Counted from the stretch's first letter, positions 46,962 to 59,296 are shown. The stretch is DNA of 64,000 nt from Diphasiastrum complanatum (GCA_029204225.1 CM055092.1:72550308-72614307), one strand, 5' to 3'. Notes: a model not told the origin generated them from the letters alone. Numbers and translations: made by a program.

Positions 46962-48660
46962 CAGAAATTCTTGGCGGAAGAGCAGGTAACCTTGTCGACG
47001 AAGGTGAGATTGAAGACTCTAGCATCTTCATATCAGCATTGTCATCTAATCAAGATGATCAAGTGTGGTACATTGACACAGGAACCACAAGACATATGAC
47101 AGGTAACAAAGATTGGTTCAGCAGCTTGAGAGAGTTGGATAATGGAACGTCTGTTTCACAAGCAAATGATGATGTGTGAAAAATTAAGGGGATATGCACC
47201 ATTTCAATCCAACTACCTGATGGCAAAATCAGGACGATCAAGGAGGTACTTTATGTACCGGGTTTAAAGAAAAATCTACTTTCTGTTGGTGTCATTACTG
47301 ATCAAAAGTTGAAAGTAGAATTTGCCCATGATCGTTACTTTGTGAAGGATGTGAACCAAAAGTTCAAAGTCATTGTGGATGGTATAAGGGAGCCCAACAC
47401 AAAATTGTACAGGTTGAATGCTACAATTAGGGGGCAACATGGACTTATCTCGTCCATTTCATCACAAACTAAACTGTGGCATAAAAGGCTTGGTCATTTG
47501 AACCTAGGAAGCCTTAGCTTGATGAGGAAACTGGAAATGGTGAGAGGATTGCCTATGATGGAAGAGCACTTGAAGACGATGTGCGAGTCATGTGTGTATG
47601 GGAAGCAACATCGAGAGAAGTTCAATAAAGGTGGTGTTGCAAGGGCAAAGAACATCCTGGATTTGATTTTCACAGATCTATGCAAGCCTATGAGGATTGT
47701 GTCCTTAGCTAAAGCCTGCTATTTCATGACCTTCATTGATGATATGTCACGCAAGACGTGGAGTTACTTCTTGAAGAAGAAATCAGATGTGTTTGCCACT
47801 TTCAAGAGCTTCAAAGCATTGGTCGAAAACAGGTAGGAAGATCAAAGTTCTAAGATCAGATAGTGGAGGTGAGTACAAGTCTATTGACTTCAATGATCTT
47901 TGTGATTAATGTGGGATCAAAAGACAATTTACGCAAGTTCATACTAAACTCAATGGTGTAGTTGAGTGCAAGAATCATACGATTGTGGAAAGTGCTAGAT
48001 CTATGCTAGCTGAGATGAAACTGCCAAAAGATTTTTGGTCAGAAGCATGCAGTATGGCAGTCTATCTTCAAAATAGAAGTACTACCATTGCCATACCAAA
48101 GATAACACCTGAGGAGGCATTCACAAAGAAGAAGCCAAAGGTGAATCATTTGCGATTCTTTGGATGTAAGGCCTTTGTACAGATTCCTAAGGAAGAGAAA
48201 TGTAAGCTTGATGTAAAAGCTATAAAGTGTATATTCCTAGGATATGATGATCGTGTGAAGGGCTTTAGATGTTTTGATCTAGTGGAGAACAAAATACATG
48301 TCAGCCATGATGTTATCTTTGATGAATCTAAGATGTATAAAGGCGAGAATACTGAGAAGACAGACACATCCAGTGGGAAAGATGGTATAGTGAGGATTCC
48401 TCTTGAGAATGATCCATTTATTGACTTTTCTAGTGATGGACACGAGGATACACCTCATGATACTACTACTCAATCTCAAGAAACAGGTTGGAGAGGTAGA
48501 GATAAACCTTTTGGTGCAAGAAGGATTGAAGTTGCAGGTGACAAACGCAAGGAGAAAGATGTACCGTGGGATACGTTTTCACCAAGAAGCCGATCACTTG
48601 ACAGGAAGCTCCCTAAGTGGTTTGAGAGATTGATGGAGAGCCACAACATGGATGACTTTC
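46962..48660 (+). pseudogene. Copia protease and integrase
   Basis: Protease active site in VWYIDTGTTRHMTGN (about 47066-47110). A TGA interrupts at 47177. The integrase follows with its zinc-binding HHCC region (LWHKRLGHLNLGSL to CESCVYGKQHREKF), the core with IFTDLCKP (Asp), LRSDSGGEYK (Asp, after a frameshift near 47833) and NGVVECKNHTIVESARSML (Glu), then FWSEACSMAVYLQNRS, HLRFFGCKAFVQIP, CIFLGYDDRVKGFRCFD and DVIFDESKM. All three catalytic residues are kept, but the frame is broken. Confidence 0.9.
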
Positions 48661-50309
48661 CAGATCATCTAGTCAGGGAGAGCTACGAAGATCAACAAGA
48701 GAGAAGATACAACCTGAAAGGTATGAAGCAAATTATGCTCTCTTATCTAGCATTATTCAAAGCAAAGAACCTTCGACTTGTGTTTAAGCGAAGGATGATG
48801 ACATTTGGGTCAAGGCCATTGAAGAAGAGATGGAGTCAATTGCTAAGCATAGCACATGGGACTTAGTGGGAACACTAGTTGGCAAGAAACTTATTGGTTT
48901 TAAATGGGTATACAGGACTAAGTACCATGCAGATGGAAGTATAGCAAAGCACAAAGCAAGATTGGTCATCAAAAAATATGCACAAAGTAAAGGGATCGAC
49001 TATGAGGAGACCTTTGCGCCAGTATGTAAGTGGAATACTCTACGTTTACTTGTTGCTTTAGCTTCACATTTTGGTTGGCCTTTTCATCAGATGGATGTAA
49101 AATCTGCTTTTCTAGATGGTGAGTTAGAAGAAGAGGTGTTCATGGATCAACCTAAAGGCTTTGTAGCGAAAGGATAGGAGAATAAAGTATGTCACTTGAA
49201 GAAAGCACTTTATGGTCTTAAACAGGCACCACATGCGTGGTACAGCAGGATTGATGCTTACTTTTATTCTAAGGGAATGGTGAGAACACATTTTGATCCG
49301 AATATTTATGTCTTATGCTTTGATGGTATGGTTGCTTTGATTGCTCTTTATGTTGATGACTTGATTATCATGGGAAATAACCAAGAGATGGTAGACATGA
49401 TCAAGAAAGACCTCATGGAACAATTCGAGATGACAGACCTCAGCCTAATGCATTATTGCCTTGGAGTAGAGGTGTGGCAAAAAGGACACGAAGTGGGTTT
49501 AACACATGTGAAGTATGTTAGAGAGTTGTTGCACAAGTTCAGGTTGCAGGATTGCAAGCCAGTGAACACTCCTATTGAACCAGGTAAAAAGCTTTCTAAG
49601 CTTGACGAGTCACAATCATTTGATGCTACGCTGTAGAGGCAGTCAGTAGGGAGCCTGATTTACCTTACTACGACTAGACCAAATATATGCTATGTTGTTG
49701 GTATTGTAAGTCAGTTTATGGCAGCACCTACTGAAATGCATTGGAAGGCGATATGTCAAAGGCACTTCCAATTATGGCTTGGTGTACAAGAAGCATGAGG
49801 GTTTACCTGAGTTATGTGGCTATGTGGATGCGGATTGGGGAGGTGACTATGATGATCGTAGATCCACCACAGGGTATGTATTCCAGCTTTGTGGTAGTTG
49901 CTTTTCCTGGTCTAGTAAAAAACAAAGTACAGTTGCTTTATCTACAACAGAAGTAGAGTATAAGGCAATGTGTAGTGCAGCACAAGAAGCTATATGGTTG
50001 AGACAAATCTTGGATGAAGTTGGCATGAAACAGGAAAATCCCACGACTATACATAGCGGCAGTCATAGTGGCATTCAGCTAGCAAAGAATCCAGTGTTCC
50101 ATGCGAGAACCAAGCACATTGAGATTCAGAATCACTTTCTACGTGAGAGGCTGCTGAGTCATGAAATTCATGTTGTTCATTGTAGTACGGACGAACAACT
50201 AGCTGACATTTTCACTAAGCCACTTATTAGAGAAAAGTTTGATAAGTTTAGATCAAAGGTTTCTGTACTTAAAGTTGTTGACTTTAAAGTTATGTATATG
50301 ACTGTATAA
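48661..50309 (+). pseudogene. Copia reverse transcriptase and RNase H
   Basis: RT starts near 48810 with EEMESIAKHSTWDLV. It continues through LIGFKWVYRTKYHADGS, HQMDVKSAFLDGELEEEVFM, a TAG at 49175, KKALYGLKQAPHAWYSRID, catalytic LYVDDLII (about 49349-49372, intact), SLMHYCLGVEVW, a TAG near 49634, then RNase H with [52 protein letters not shown] and [12 protein letters not shown]. Stop TAA at 50307-50309. Only a few breaks, so this is the best preserved copia polyprotein here. Confidence 0.92.
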
Positions 50310-50335
50310 AAAGTAGACTCTACTTTAAGAGAGAG

Positions 50336-50610
50336 AGTTAGAATTAAAGTAAAACTATTGTGTTACTGTACTGTGGGTCCTATCAGTAGATAAGGATTAG
50401 TTGGCCTCGCCATGAGGCGAGTCGATGGGACACGCGTCCCGTCAACGACAACCTGGGTCATGCATGGGTTGCCTTAGTGAAGAACTATATGTACAGTGTA
50501 ATTTCGTTTTGAGAAATATATAGTTGCTACGTGAGTTTGTTGTGGAGAGTGTTTTCTGTCTGCGTTACTGTGTATTATTATCTGTGTTCCTGTTTGAAGC
50601 AATTCTAAGT
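50336..50610 (+). repeat. 3' LTR of the copia element
   Basis: Matches 44837-45108. It is preceded by a purine tract and followed by the AAAAC duplication. Confidence 0.9.
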
Positions 50611-50742
50611 AAAACATCACCCACATATAAGCTCACTGTAGACACAATACCCTTGTCCCCTGGTACCAGTCCTTTTGGGGTCAAAGAGGAATGATGGCAG
50701 GTGGCTAGGCAATAGGGATGGGATCTCACGCGTGACCCGCCT
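50611..50742 (+). repeat. 220 bp direct repeat, copy A, right part
   Basis: Continues copy A after the copia element, starting with the second AAAAC. It matches 50879-51012 (GTAGACACAATACCCTTGTC, CCTGGTACCAG and so on). A unique 52 base spacer (50743-50794) follows. Confidence 0.8.
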
Positions 50743-50794
50743 CCTGAACGAGCAAGTGGGGGTGTCCTTCGCCTTGTGCTCGCTTGAGTCGGGG

Positions 50795-51012
50795 TGTTGG
50801 AGGATGCAAACTACGCACAAAGCGATTGCTTCCGTAAAGGCACCAAAAAGAGTGAATTCGTCCCATAAGTAAATGGAGACTAAAACATCACCCACATATA
50901 ATCTCATTGTAGACACAATACCCTTGTCCCCTGGTACCAGCCTTTTTGGGGTCAAAGGGGAATGATGGCGGGTGGCTAGGTGGTGGGGATGGGATCCCAC
51001 GCACGGCCCGCA
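50795..51012 (+). repeat. 220 bp direct repeat, copy B
   Basis: Begins TGTTGGAGGATGCAAAC. Uninterrupted, it shows what copy A looked like before the copia insertion. The TGTTGG start recalls an LTR, but no coding internal region lies between the copies. Confidence 0.8.
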
Positions 51013-51766
51013 AGAGCGCACGACGTGCCACATCGTCTACTGGACCGCTCTCCGCTACCGACAAACTCTGAGTGTGATTCGATGTCTGCGCCCGTCGCAA
51101 TAGAGTGAAGTGAGTGGAATCCTCAGTGCATGCAACTACGTCTATCAGATTTAGATCGACTTCGACAGATTGAAGTCTGCCTTACTTGATCATGGCTTCG
51201 AAGTCACCAGATCGACAAGATCCATTCCATAGCCATGCACAAATTATCTGGGTTTTAGATTTAGCTTTGTGGAAGCGTTTTAGGTGAGGTGATTAGAACG
51301 ACAAATTGACATATGCTATCAGTCACATAAATAGTTTAATCTATGAATAAGTTTATCTGCGAGCATGAATCTATTTGAACATAAATGAAGTAAGCATTCA
51401 GCATACATGATCTAGATTACTTAAAACATTGATATATTTAGTCGTGTAGAAAATACAGTCTGAATGCAGATTTTTGAGATGATACTCTATGATAACAGAG
51501 AGAAAGAACAAAACAATTGCACTTAGGATGTTCAATGTTGTGGCTATATACACATGGTTAAATGATTAAAATAATAGTTAATCTATACTTTACAATTAGG
51601 ATTAAGACACTACGTGTTGTTGGCAGTCGCCTTCGGACAATATTTGGAGATTTTGTCTAGTCGTGATGAAGGTACTGTTGAGCTGCCGATTGATCGACAT
51701 TGACTTTTGGAGTTGATATGTCGATAAGTCAGACAATTCAAGGACCAATATCAAACAATAAATTCC
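51013..51766. other. No gene recognised
   Basis: A few GC-rich bases follow the repeat, then AT-rich sequence without conserved frames. It may hold the LTR of copia relic D to the right, but I cannot define its ends. Confidence 0.4.
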
Positions 51767-53760
51767 TCAAAAAAATTGTCTCTTTGGTAGCTTGAGAGGC
51801 TGCAATTTTTGCAGATTTTGTAGATGACATTGCAATGGAGGTTTGTTTTCGATTGTTCCAAGATATTGGACCATTATTGAGTAGGAAGACAATTTCAAAA
51901 GTTGACTTTTTGGTGTCGATATCGCCTGCCCAATTTGCATATGTATATCCTTGAAGAGTATGGATATCAGATGGATTATCATCACCATAGCAGATACAGA
52001 GGTCGATAGTAGCTCATACATATCTGATTACTCTAATAAGATCTTTCCAGTGGATCATGCTAGGGTTGGTCATGTATTGACTCAAGGAATTGATGGCGTA
52101 TGCAAGGTCTGGACTGGTCGAGATCATTGCATACATCAGGGACCCGATAATAGATTGATATGGGTATCCCTTCATTTTCACCTTCTCCTCATTGGTTTGA
52201 GGGCATGGCTCCTTGGATAACTTCAGTCCTGGATCCATAGGATTATGTACAGACTTGAAATTAATGAAATTGAATTTCATCAACATATTATTATGTGTTC
52301 TTGATTTGACTTAACTGGCCTTCTTGCTTACTTTCCTATGATACAGCTTTGGTAGACAAGAGGGTTAACAATTCTATAGTCTAAATCATGAACTGAATAA
52401 TGTCTAGACATGTAGCCTATTGATACATGATTAAGGTGGCCAAGTCTATAATGCCAAATCAATCATTTATTAATAGATGATGAACTGCTTAAAGCACAGT
52501 CAGTTATAAAACTACAATGACTAAGCCTATAGAGATATCCTTGCCTCTTTTTGAGTGCAAGGACTCTCTTGCATTTATCAAGAATTTGACATGAATCTAC
52601 CTGAAACTCTACCTTATGTCCTAATTCTATAATTCGATTGACCGACAATAGATTTGTCGTCAGATTTGAGACATACAATACATTTGGTATGAGCTTCGAT
52701 AATCCATTCTGAAAATTCAGTCTTATAGTACTTGACCTTCAATTCTCTGTGAGCTGTTGTCTCCAAGATGAACGAATTTCTTGGTGTTGTAGGCCAAATA
52801 ATCGATAAACCATTCTTGATGGCTTGTCATATGTTGCGTTGCTCCAGAATTGTGGAACCACTCCTCCGATTGTTTGACATGGTGATGGTTCACCATGAAG
52901 ACTTCCTGCTCACGTCATTGTTCGATCTTTTGCTTTGTGTTGGCTGCATGGGCTTGCTGATCTGACTGCTTCTTCTTGTTGTTGTTGAACTTTAAGATTC
53001 GTCCTCTTGCAGTACCTGCAGAAGAGTCTTTTCTTGTTCTAACAAGTGGCTGATTTTGAGTCTTTTGTGACTACTTTTGATTGATGTCGTTCTTGGACAA
53101 CTCTCTCCTTCTGTTGCTTCCTTGTGTTCTTCTTGATGAATAATGGTTGTGAGTCATTGACGGAGGAAGAGGATGCTCCATTCCTTCTTATTTTCTCCTA
53201 CAACAACGTGATTAAGACTCTGGACAACGTTATATCTGAGTGTGTGGTTATCATCATCACCCAGTTTTCATAAGAGGATGGCAAACTGGACAATAAGGTC
53301 ATTACAACGTTAGAGTCTTCGACTATTGAACCTATTGCTGCCATCTACTCTAATAGAGTCTTAAATTGATTACTGTGATTCTGAACAGAATCACTATCTA
53401 ATATTCTGAGTGAGAAGAATTTTCTCATCAGATGCAGCTTCAAAGTGACATCTCTCGCTTCGTATAGTGTACTCAATATATCCCAAGCTTTTTTCAAAGA
53501 CTTGGCTTGTCAAATGTGGCCAATTTGTGTGTCGGAGATGTTAAGGGTGATCAAGGCGAAGGCCTTGCCATCCTCGAGCATGGAAGTATTTTCCAAAAAG
53601 CACTCATTTACACTACATTAATTGCATCTTCATAAACTTGTCTTTGTCAAGCCATTGAGTTTGCCCTCTAGTCCATGATCGACTTGAATTTTCAATAAAA
53701 AATGTTAGTGGAAAAATGATCATTTCCCATCTCTTCTTTTAGTTACCTTCAAGACAATAA
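51767..53760 (-). pseudogene. Copia relic D, internally deleted
   Basis: Right to left on the minus strand: gag at about 53000-53700 (AWDILSTLYEARDVTLKL, HLMRKFFSLRI, a degenerate FCRYCKR knuckle); the pre-integrase region (52463-52678, with SNLTTNLLSVNRIIELGHKV and GYLYRLSHC, then WHYRLGHLNH); then, without integrase core or most of RT, the RT end (52014-52286, with GYPYQSIIGSLMYAMISTSP and DLAYAINSLSQYMTNP) and RNase H (51767-52021 in shifted frames). A deletion of roughly 2 kb joined the HHCC region to the RT end. Confidence 0.8.
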
Positions 53761-56700
53761 ATTAAAAGAAAATCTCAATTTTTTTTTTTCATTTTCCACA
53801 AACTTTCTTGTTGTCTAAGGCTATGATTGGTCTCACCTAGCTATACTTGCTCTATAATGACTTGTACTATTGATTTCAATTGAGAATTGAGGATTATATC
53901 CCCGTTTCACTTAAAAAAATGATAGAAAACTCACGTAAAATTTAAAAAAATTCCATAACTTTTTTGAAACATCATTGTCCGGATCTAACATGTTTTATCA
54001 TGCACAAAGCTATGTATAGCTTATGAACTCTCTATATTGTCTTTCCATGCACTAAAAGTGATCTTTATGTTTTCATGAACTTGATGAACAATGATTTTCC
54101 CTTCAATTTTTGTTGTCTCCTCTTCCGAGGGAATTTCTCACCTTAGCTCCTTGCAAGATATCTCCATTTCATAGATTTTTCAAAATCAAAGCAACACTAG
54201 TATTATGCCAAAGGTAAGGCAAGCACTCATTTGAAAAAAAGTACAAGAATACACACATGAAAGATTGAAAAGAAGCCACACATGCTGAATTATCACTAAC
54301 CTAACATAGATAAGCATTAGACTAACCTAGTCACCTACAAGTCCAACAATCTAGAGAGTGAGTGTATAAATCACTCATTGTATTCTACCGTAATTCAACA
54401 TCTATGTATCAATGAATATAAAGATTTAAATGTCACCTAAACAAGGATATGACAATCGCTCCATTTGTAAATTGCCAATAATTGTAATAGATAAAGTAAT
54501 TGGCTAGGCATAGAAAGGATGCACTAGGGTTTAGTGTTGTGTTACCATCAATTTACAATAATTTCTCAATGTCCTTAAAAGAATTTACCTATTAAGACTA
54601 TCTCAAATGTGTCTCATATGAATAGATGTCGCTTGTGCTTTGACATGATGTCTTTGTCTAGTCTTGAACATCCAAGTACACATTCTTGTTCTTGTTGATG
54701 AGGTGGCACTTGTTAGACCTATCCATGCTAGATGGATTTCTTTTTTTTGGAGTTATTCCTAAAGGTGTTGAAGCTCTTGGTTCGACAAATGCATGTGTAA
54801 GAGGCAATATGGCCAAAGGATGGCTGGCACAAGGTCACAACTTTATATTATGAAATTTCTTGTGCAAATAAATCCAAAGACTAAAAGATTATGGAATGAT
54901 AATGATGACAAAACACTCAACTAAGAAATTTTGCAAGGCAATATGAAGCATACCGGACTTTTTGAAAGGGCTAGATATAAGATTTGCACTCTCTTTAGAA
55001 TAATGAACTATTGAATTGAATTGTTCAAAAGAGAGAAAAAAAAATTCAGAAAAAGATCAATCACGATGCTGAACATAAGTCTAGTCACCTCGAAAAGCTT
55101 CTTGATCATTGCAACGTGGATTGGATGTATGGTGCCTTGAAAATTCTTCTTCCACAAGAAAAACAATTTCTGGGTAAATTTAAAATGACAAATTGTAAAA
55201 TAGATTGTGGACTACAATATTAAACACTTAATTTGAGAGGCAAAAGATGTGAGTGATACTTTATGAATGAATATAAGTTCATAAAAAAAGATGAAGAATT
55301 TCTTTTGAAAAGAACATTTTTTATTTACACATCGCTTTGCAACATTTAACAATTTTGTCAAATTGCAATTGAGAACATCAACATTACTTAAATTACTAAA
55401 CAGAAAGAAAGATGCAAGTTGTTTCTATTAGATATTTATTTCATCTATTCAATAGCCCCTATTCAAGAATTGATCTTTCAAGAGTGGAAGTAAGTCCAGG
55501 AGAGTTCGACATAAAGCCCCAGCTCGTCAACTGCATTCATTATCATAAGAGTCGGATTCCACTAAAGTCACATTTGTTCAAGTTGAATCAAAATCTACAA
55601 GAAAAGTATTTCCAAACCTAAACATGGTTAAACCAATGCATTTATCAAGGGAATCCTTCAAATTTTGTGTGACTATGAGACCAGTGATGGAACCTTTTAA
55701 CTTCCCAATGAGTGAACATTACTAAAATCCTCACTTCAACAATATTCCCTATTGCACCTATGGCACCCATAGGAGGAACTAATGCACACATTTTATAGTT
55801 TCCTCACCACTTTGCCCAGTCATATACCTTATAACAACAAGCTTATTTTGAGTTAGGCGAGTATAGATACCCAACCCATTGACCTGGCGAGCACAAAATC
55901 TGAAAACCACTAATTGACCTAGCCACACTAGTGAGTTGCATATGTGACCTTGCCCACTTCAAGTTAGGCTTCTCAAACCCTTTTTGACACTCTATAAAAG
56001 AAACATTGCAAAACATGTCATTCACTGACATTTGTTATGGCACCGATTTTTCGTTGCTACAAATTATTCCTTGTAGTAGTGCAATCACTCATATGTAATT
56101 CTTCAAGACTTTTTCCATTTTTTCACGACCATCTTTTGTGCCTTTACTCTCATGTTTTCTTTCTTTAGGTTCATATATTCCTCTTCAAAAATATCAATAT
56201 GGCAACCTTTTCCTCAATTGTTTGCATGTAGTCATATAGTTGTTAGAACTCTTTGTAAGTGGGCAAATAGGGACCATATATCATAGAACCATCCTCATCC
56301 ACAATCTTTCTCGCTCCTCACTACATGAGTTCTTGGGGTCCAATGATTACTTTCCTTGTTTTGTCCCAAGAGGTCCAATCATGCCCGTCCTTTGTGGTCT
56401 CCAAGATGTACCAACGTCTCTGGTTGCTCCATAGTGTGTCTAAAGTATCTGGACCTCTCTTTCATCTCCATCATCTTCAAGTCATATTATGTTATTTCCC
56501 TTATTGTTATGGCCATGTCCAATTACCGAGGAGTTGGAATAATCTTAGACATGGGAATCAAGTTTTTAGCGTCTGGTTGATTAATTATGCCTTGATATTC
56601 TAATCAAGGCCAGATTGTAATCAATGATTTGTGAAGGTCTACGATACTCCATATAGACATGTGGAATTGCACATGGTGTGTGATGGTTATATGCAAGATG

Positions 56701-56923
56701 AGATTTATCAGTTCTAACTAGAGTTGGGCCTAATATGTATGGGAGTTGCATGTGTTCTTCAGGGTCATTACCATTGTGGAAGCGCACCCCCTCATTTTTG
56801 GCTTTCAACTTTTGGCTACTTGCTTTCTCCTCCTCGCTAAGAATTCATATGCTTTGGCTTGAAGGTGAGGCTTTTGTGATTGATCTCTAGCTTCTACTTC
56901 GTTAGTTTATTTGGCTCCATAGT

Positions 56924-56925
<2 letters not shown>
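53761..56925. other. No gene recognised
   Basis: AT-rich on both strands with only short random frames. It probably includes degenerate untranslated retroelement sequence near its left end. No LTR pairs, RNA genes or exons could be supported. Confidence 0.4.

Positions 56926-56959
<34 letters not shown>
56926..56959. repeat. (TC)n microsatellite
   Basis: An almost pure TC repeat interrupted once by TTT. Confidence 0.95.
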
Positions 56960-57452
56960 CCAAAATTTCCTTGCACTCGTGATGTCCCCCCTTCTCCAGC
57001 TCTGCATATGATTTGAATGCTTCTGATATATGTACAAACTTGGTCAGTTGTTTTTCCTTGAGAGTTTTGAAAACCTTAAATAAATAGACTCCTCTCTCAT
57101 CATAGGACCATGGCAATATGCTCGTTAAGCCCATGGGCTGTACATGTGTGATGCCCTAAGCAAAAAGAATCGTTGTAGAAAGAAAAGGTGCTTGGGGCCC
57201 TCGGAGCTGTCCCATATACATAATTGTTTTTTTCCTGAATTTTGCCCATGTGTCATATGTTGATTAGCTCTCAACATGATAGTTCAATGCCATATTATGA
57301 AACTTACTATTTATAAAATATGCATACTTGCTCACCTCCATGATTACCTACATACTACCTCTTTCTATTAAAGTAAACATTCAGTAGCATTCATGAGCAA
57401 GGGTGCTATAGCCATCATGGTAGATGTACCTACCTATTTGCCACACTCCCTG

Positions 57453-57535
57453 CAACTCAGTAGGTAGTGCTATTGATTATGGCCCTTAACCACCTAAAGG
57501 GTTCACGCACGCTACCCATTAGGTCGACCTCCTCA
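57453..57535 (+). repeat. Dispersed repeat with tRNA-like A box, copy 1
   Basis: CAACTCAGTAGG (57453) resembles a Pol III A box. GTGCTATTGATTATGGCCC and a GCTACC block follow, then AGGTCGACCTCC (57521), a weak B box. Copy 2 lies at 57841. A tRNA-derived SINE is one explanation. Confidence 0.45.
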
Positions 57536-57840
57536 CAGCTTGCAGTTTTTTTTTTTGTACTTGGAGGAAACCCTTACATGGCGCAATCATTAACTTGAAA
57601 TGGTTTTCTTTATATGATGGACACAGCCATAACTACCTTACAAATCCATAAGATATCAGTTTCTATTTTTTAAAAGTTGGACAAAGCCTTACACGCTAAA
57701 TGTCTATCCAACTCTCTAGATACAAGACGTTTAAAAAAAAAACTTGGGGTAATACGTCGAGGAAGGCCCCTAGGTGGGAGCTTCCCCTTATACTACACCT
57801 AATTGGTTGTATATAAATGGACCCAAGTAAATGTAACCTC

Positions 57841-57912
57841 ATAGCTTGGTAGGTACTGCTATTGATTATGGCCCATCACCCTGCTCGTGCGCGCTACCTA
57901 GTACGTCGACGT
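57841..57912 (+). repeat. Dispersed repeat, copy 2, upstream of RanBP1
   Basis: Shares GGTAGGTAGTGCTATTGATT (with one change) and GGCCCWTMACC with copy 1, then GCGCTACCTAG and TACGTCGACG. It ends about 70 bases before the TATA-like boxes of RanBP1. Confidence 0.45.
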
Positions 57913-57982
57913 GTGTACGTGTGTACGTCGTGAGGGACACCATACACTTGATCGATTGTCTATAAATGGATCAAAGTCATTC

Positions 57983-57989
57983 TATAAAT
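57983..57989 (+). promoter_or_regulatory. Candidate TATA box of RanBP1
   Basis: TATAAAT at 57983, with further TATAAA words at 57961 and 57992. These lie 60 to 90 bases upstream of the GA repeat and about 170 upstream of the ATG, which fits a plant promoter. The start site is not fixed. Confidence 0.45.
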
Positions 57990-58046
57990 TTTATAAAAAG
58001 AAACTAATTTTTTAAAGGAAGAAGAAGAAGAAAGAAGGTTCTAGAG

Positions 58047-58049
<3 letters not shown>

Positions 58050-58085
<36 letters not shown>
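58050..58085 (+). repeat. (GA)18 repeat in the RanBP1 5' UTR
   Basis: A GA dinucleotide repeat preceded by GAAGAAGAAG. Such purine repeats are common in plant 5' leaders and can bind GAGA-type factors. Confidence 0.9.
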
Positions 58086-58087
<2 letters not shown>

Positions 58088-58151
58088 ATATTTTTTAGGG
58101 TTTGCTATTTCCTTCTTGTTGTCGCTAGGGTTTGTTTGCTCATCAACAAAG

Positions 58152-59296
58152 ATGTCAGACGATCGCAAAGAAATCTCTGCTGCCGATCCTGCTCCTGAAG
58201 AAGAGCGCGAGGAGGCCTCCAAGGCAGATGAGGAAGACACAGGAGCGCAGGTGGCCCCCATTGTGAGGCTTCAGGAGGTTTCCGTTAGCTCCGGCGAGGA
58301 AAATGAAGATGTTTTGCTTGAGCTGTGAGTGATTCAAGGCTCATAATGTTTTTTGGTGTGTGTTTTGATGCGTTGGTGGTTTGGTGGTATTTGTTAGGTG
58401 TCTGTTGATCGTTTTGCTTGCGTTTTTGTGTAGGAAAGCAAAACTTTATCGGTTCGATAAGGATGGCAACCAATGGAAGGAGCGAGGGGTTGGCCCAGTG
58501 AAGCTCTTGAAGCACACGGAAAGTGGAAAAGTGCGATTGCTAATGAGGCAGAATAAGACTTTGAAGATCTGTGCCAATCACATCGGTAGGCAAATGAATT
58601 GCAGATATTGCTCATTATATATATGCAGTCCATAATATACTTAACCTCAGGAGTTCACATAGAATATGCAGGAATTGAGTTAGCTGATGATGAAAGTGTT
58701 TCAGCGATTTGTTTTCGCTAATTTTAAAACTGATGCAATGAATGCCAGTCCTCTCCACAACCTCATTACAGGAGCACGCCGGCAGTGACAAGTCTTGGGT
58801 GTGGCATGCCGCTGATTTTTCGGACGGAGATCTGAAAGACGAGTTATTTGCTATACGATTCGGAAGTGTTGAGAGTAAGTCGTTTTGGTTATGCTTTCTT
58901 TGAGGAATTCTACTTTGGTATCAAATCAGGGTCGTGGTTCCTATTGTGTAAAGATTTGGGGTAAGATAAATTCACGGGTCAATCAAATGTTGGTTGAAGA
59001 AGCCTATGGTTTTTTTCTAACTCTATTCACTCGCTAAGGTAAAGTTTTCAAGGAATATCAAAGAAAGTGCAATTATGAATGGAGTTATTCTGAAGTTAAC
59101 TTTTTGGTAAAAGCATCTATTTAATCATAGATACAATTTGCTAAATGACATGTCAGATGCTCAGAAGTTCAAGGAAATATTTGAAGAAGCTCAAGAATCC
59201 TTAGCAGAGAAGTCAGAAGAAACTACAAGGGATGCTGAATCGACAGCTACACTATTGGACAATTTGAATGTTGTTCCAAAGGAAGACAAAGATTAA
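58152..59296 (+). CDS. RANBP1: Ran-binding protein 1 (RanBP1), 196 aa
   Basis: Four exons: 58152-58324, 58434-58585, 58749-58874 and 59157-59296 (stop TAA), all GT..AG, giving 196 residues, normal for plant RanBP1. The acidic N-terminus is followed by one Ran-binding (RanBD1) domain, about residues 35-165, with [63 protein letters not shown] and [17 protein letters not shown]. The acidic, Ser/Thr-rich C-terminus ends VVPKEDKD. The protein binds Ran-GTP, assists RanGAP in GTP hydrolysis and helps release cargo from exportins in the cytoplasm. The frame is intact. The start codon is the first ATG after the GA-rich leader, in context AAAGATGTC. Confidence 0.94.

Larger units (their letters stand above)
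44837..50610 (+). mobile_element. Copia element with both LTRs and AAAAC target duplication
   Basis: 5774 bases with LTRs of 272 and 275 bases, a methionine-type PBS (45109-45120), gag, protease, integrase, RT and RNase H in copia order, a purine tract (AAGAGAGAG) before the 3' LTR, and AAAAC at 44832-44836 and 50611-50615. Copy B of the host repeat shows the empty site (ACTAAAACATC near 50880). The LTRs begin AGTTAGAATT and end AATTCTAAGT rather than TG..CA. The polyprotein has several stops and frameshifts. The LTRs differ at about 23 sites, about 20 of them transitions by eye. Confidence 0.93.

Noticed and set aside
51013-51766. LTR of copia relic D
   Set aside because: A purine tract and TG start at the expected place could not be found, so no boundary was called.
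56240-56603. Overlapping + strand frames of 64-92 codons
   Set aside because: Three frames are open at once in the same stretch, none with a recognisable domain. They are chance frames.
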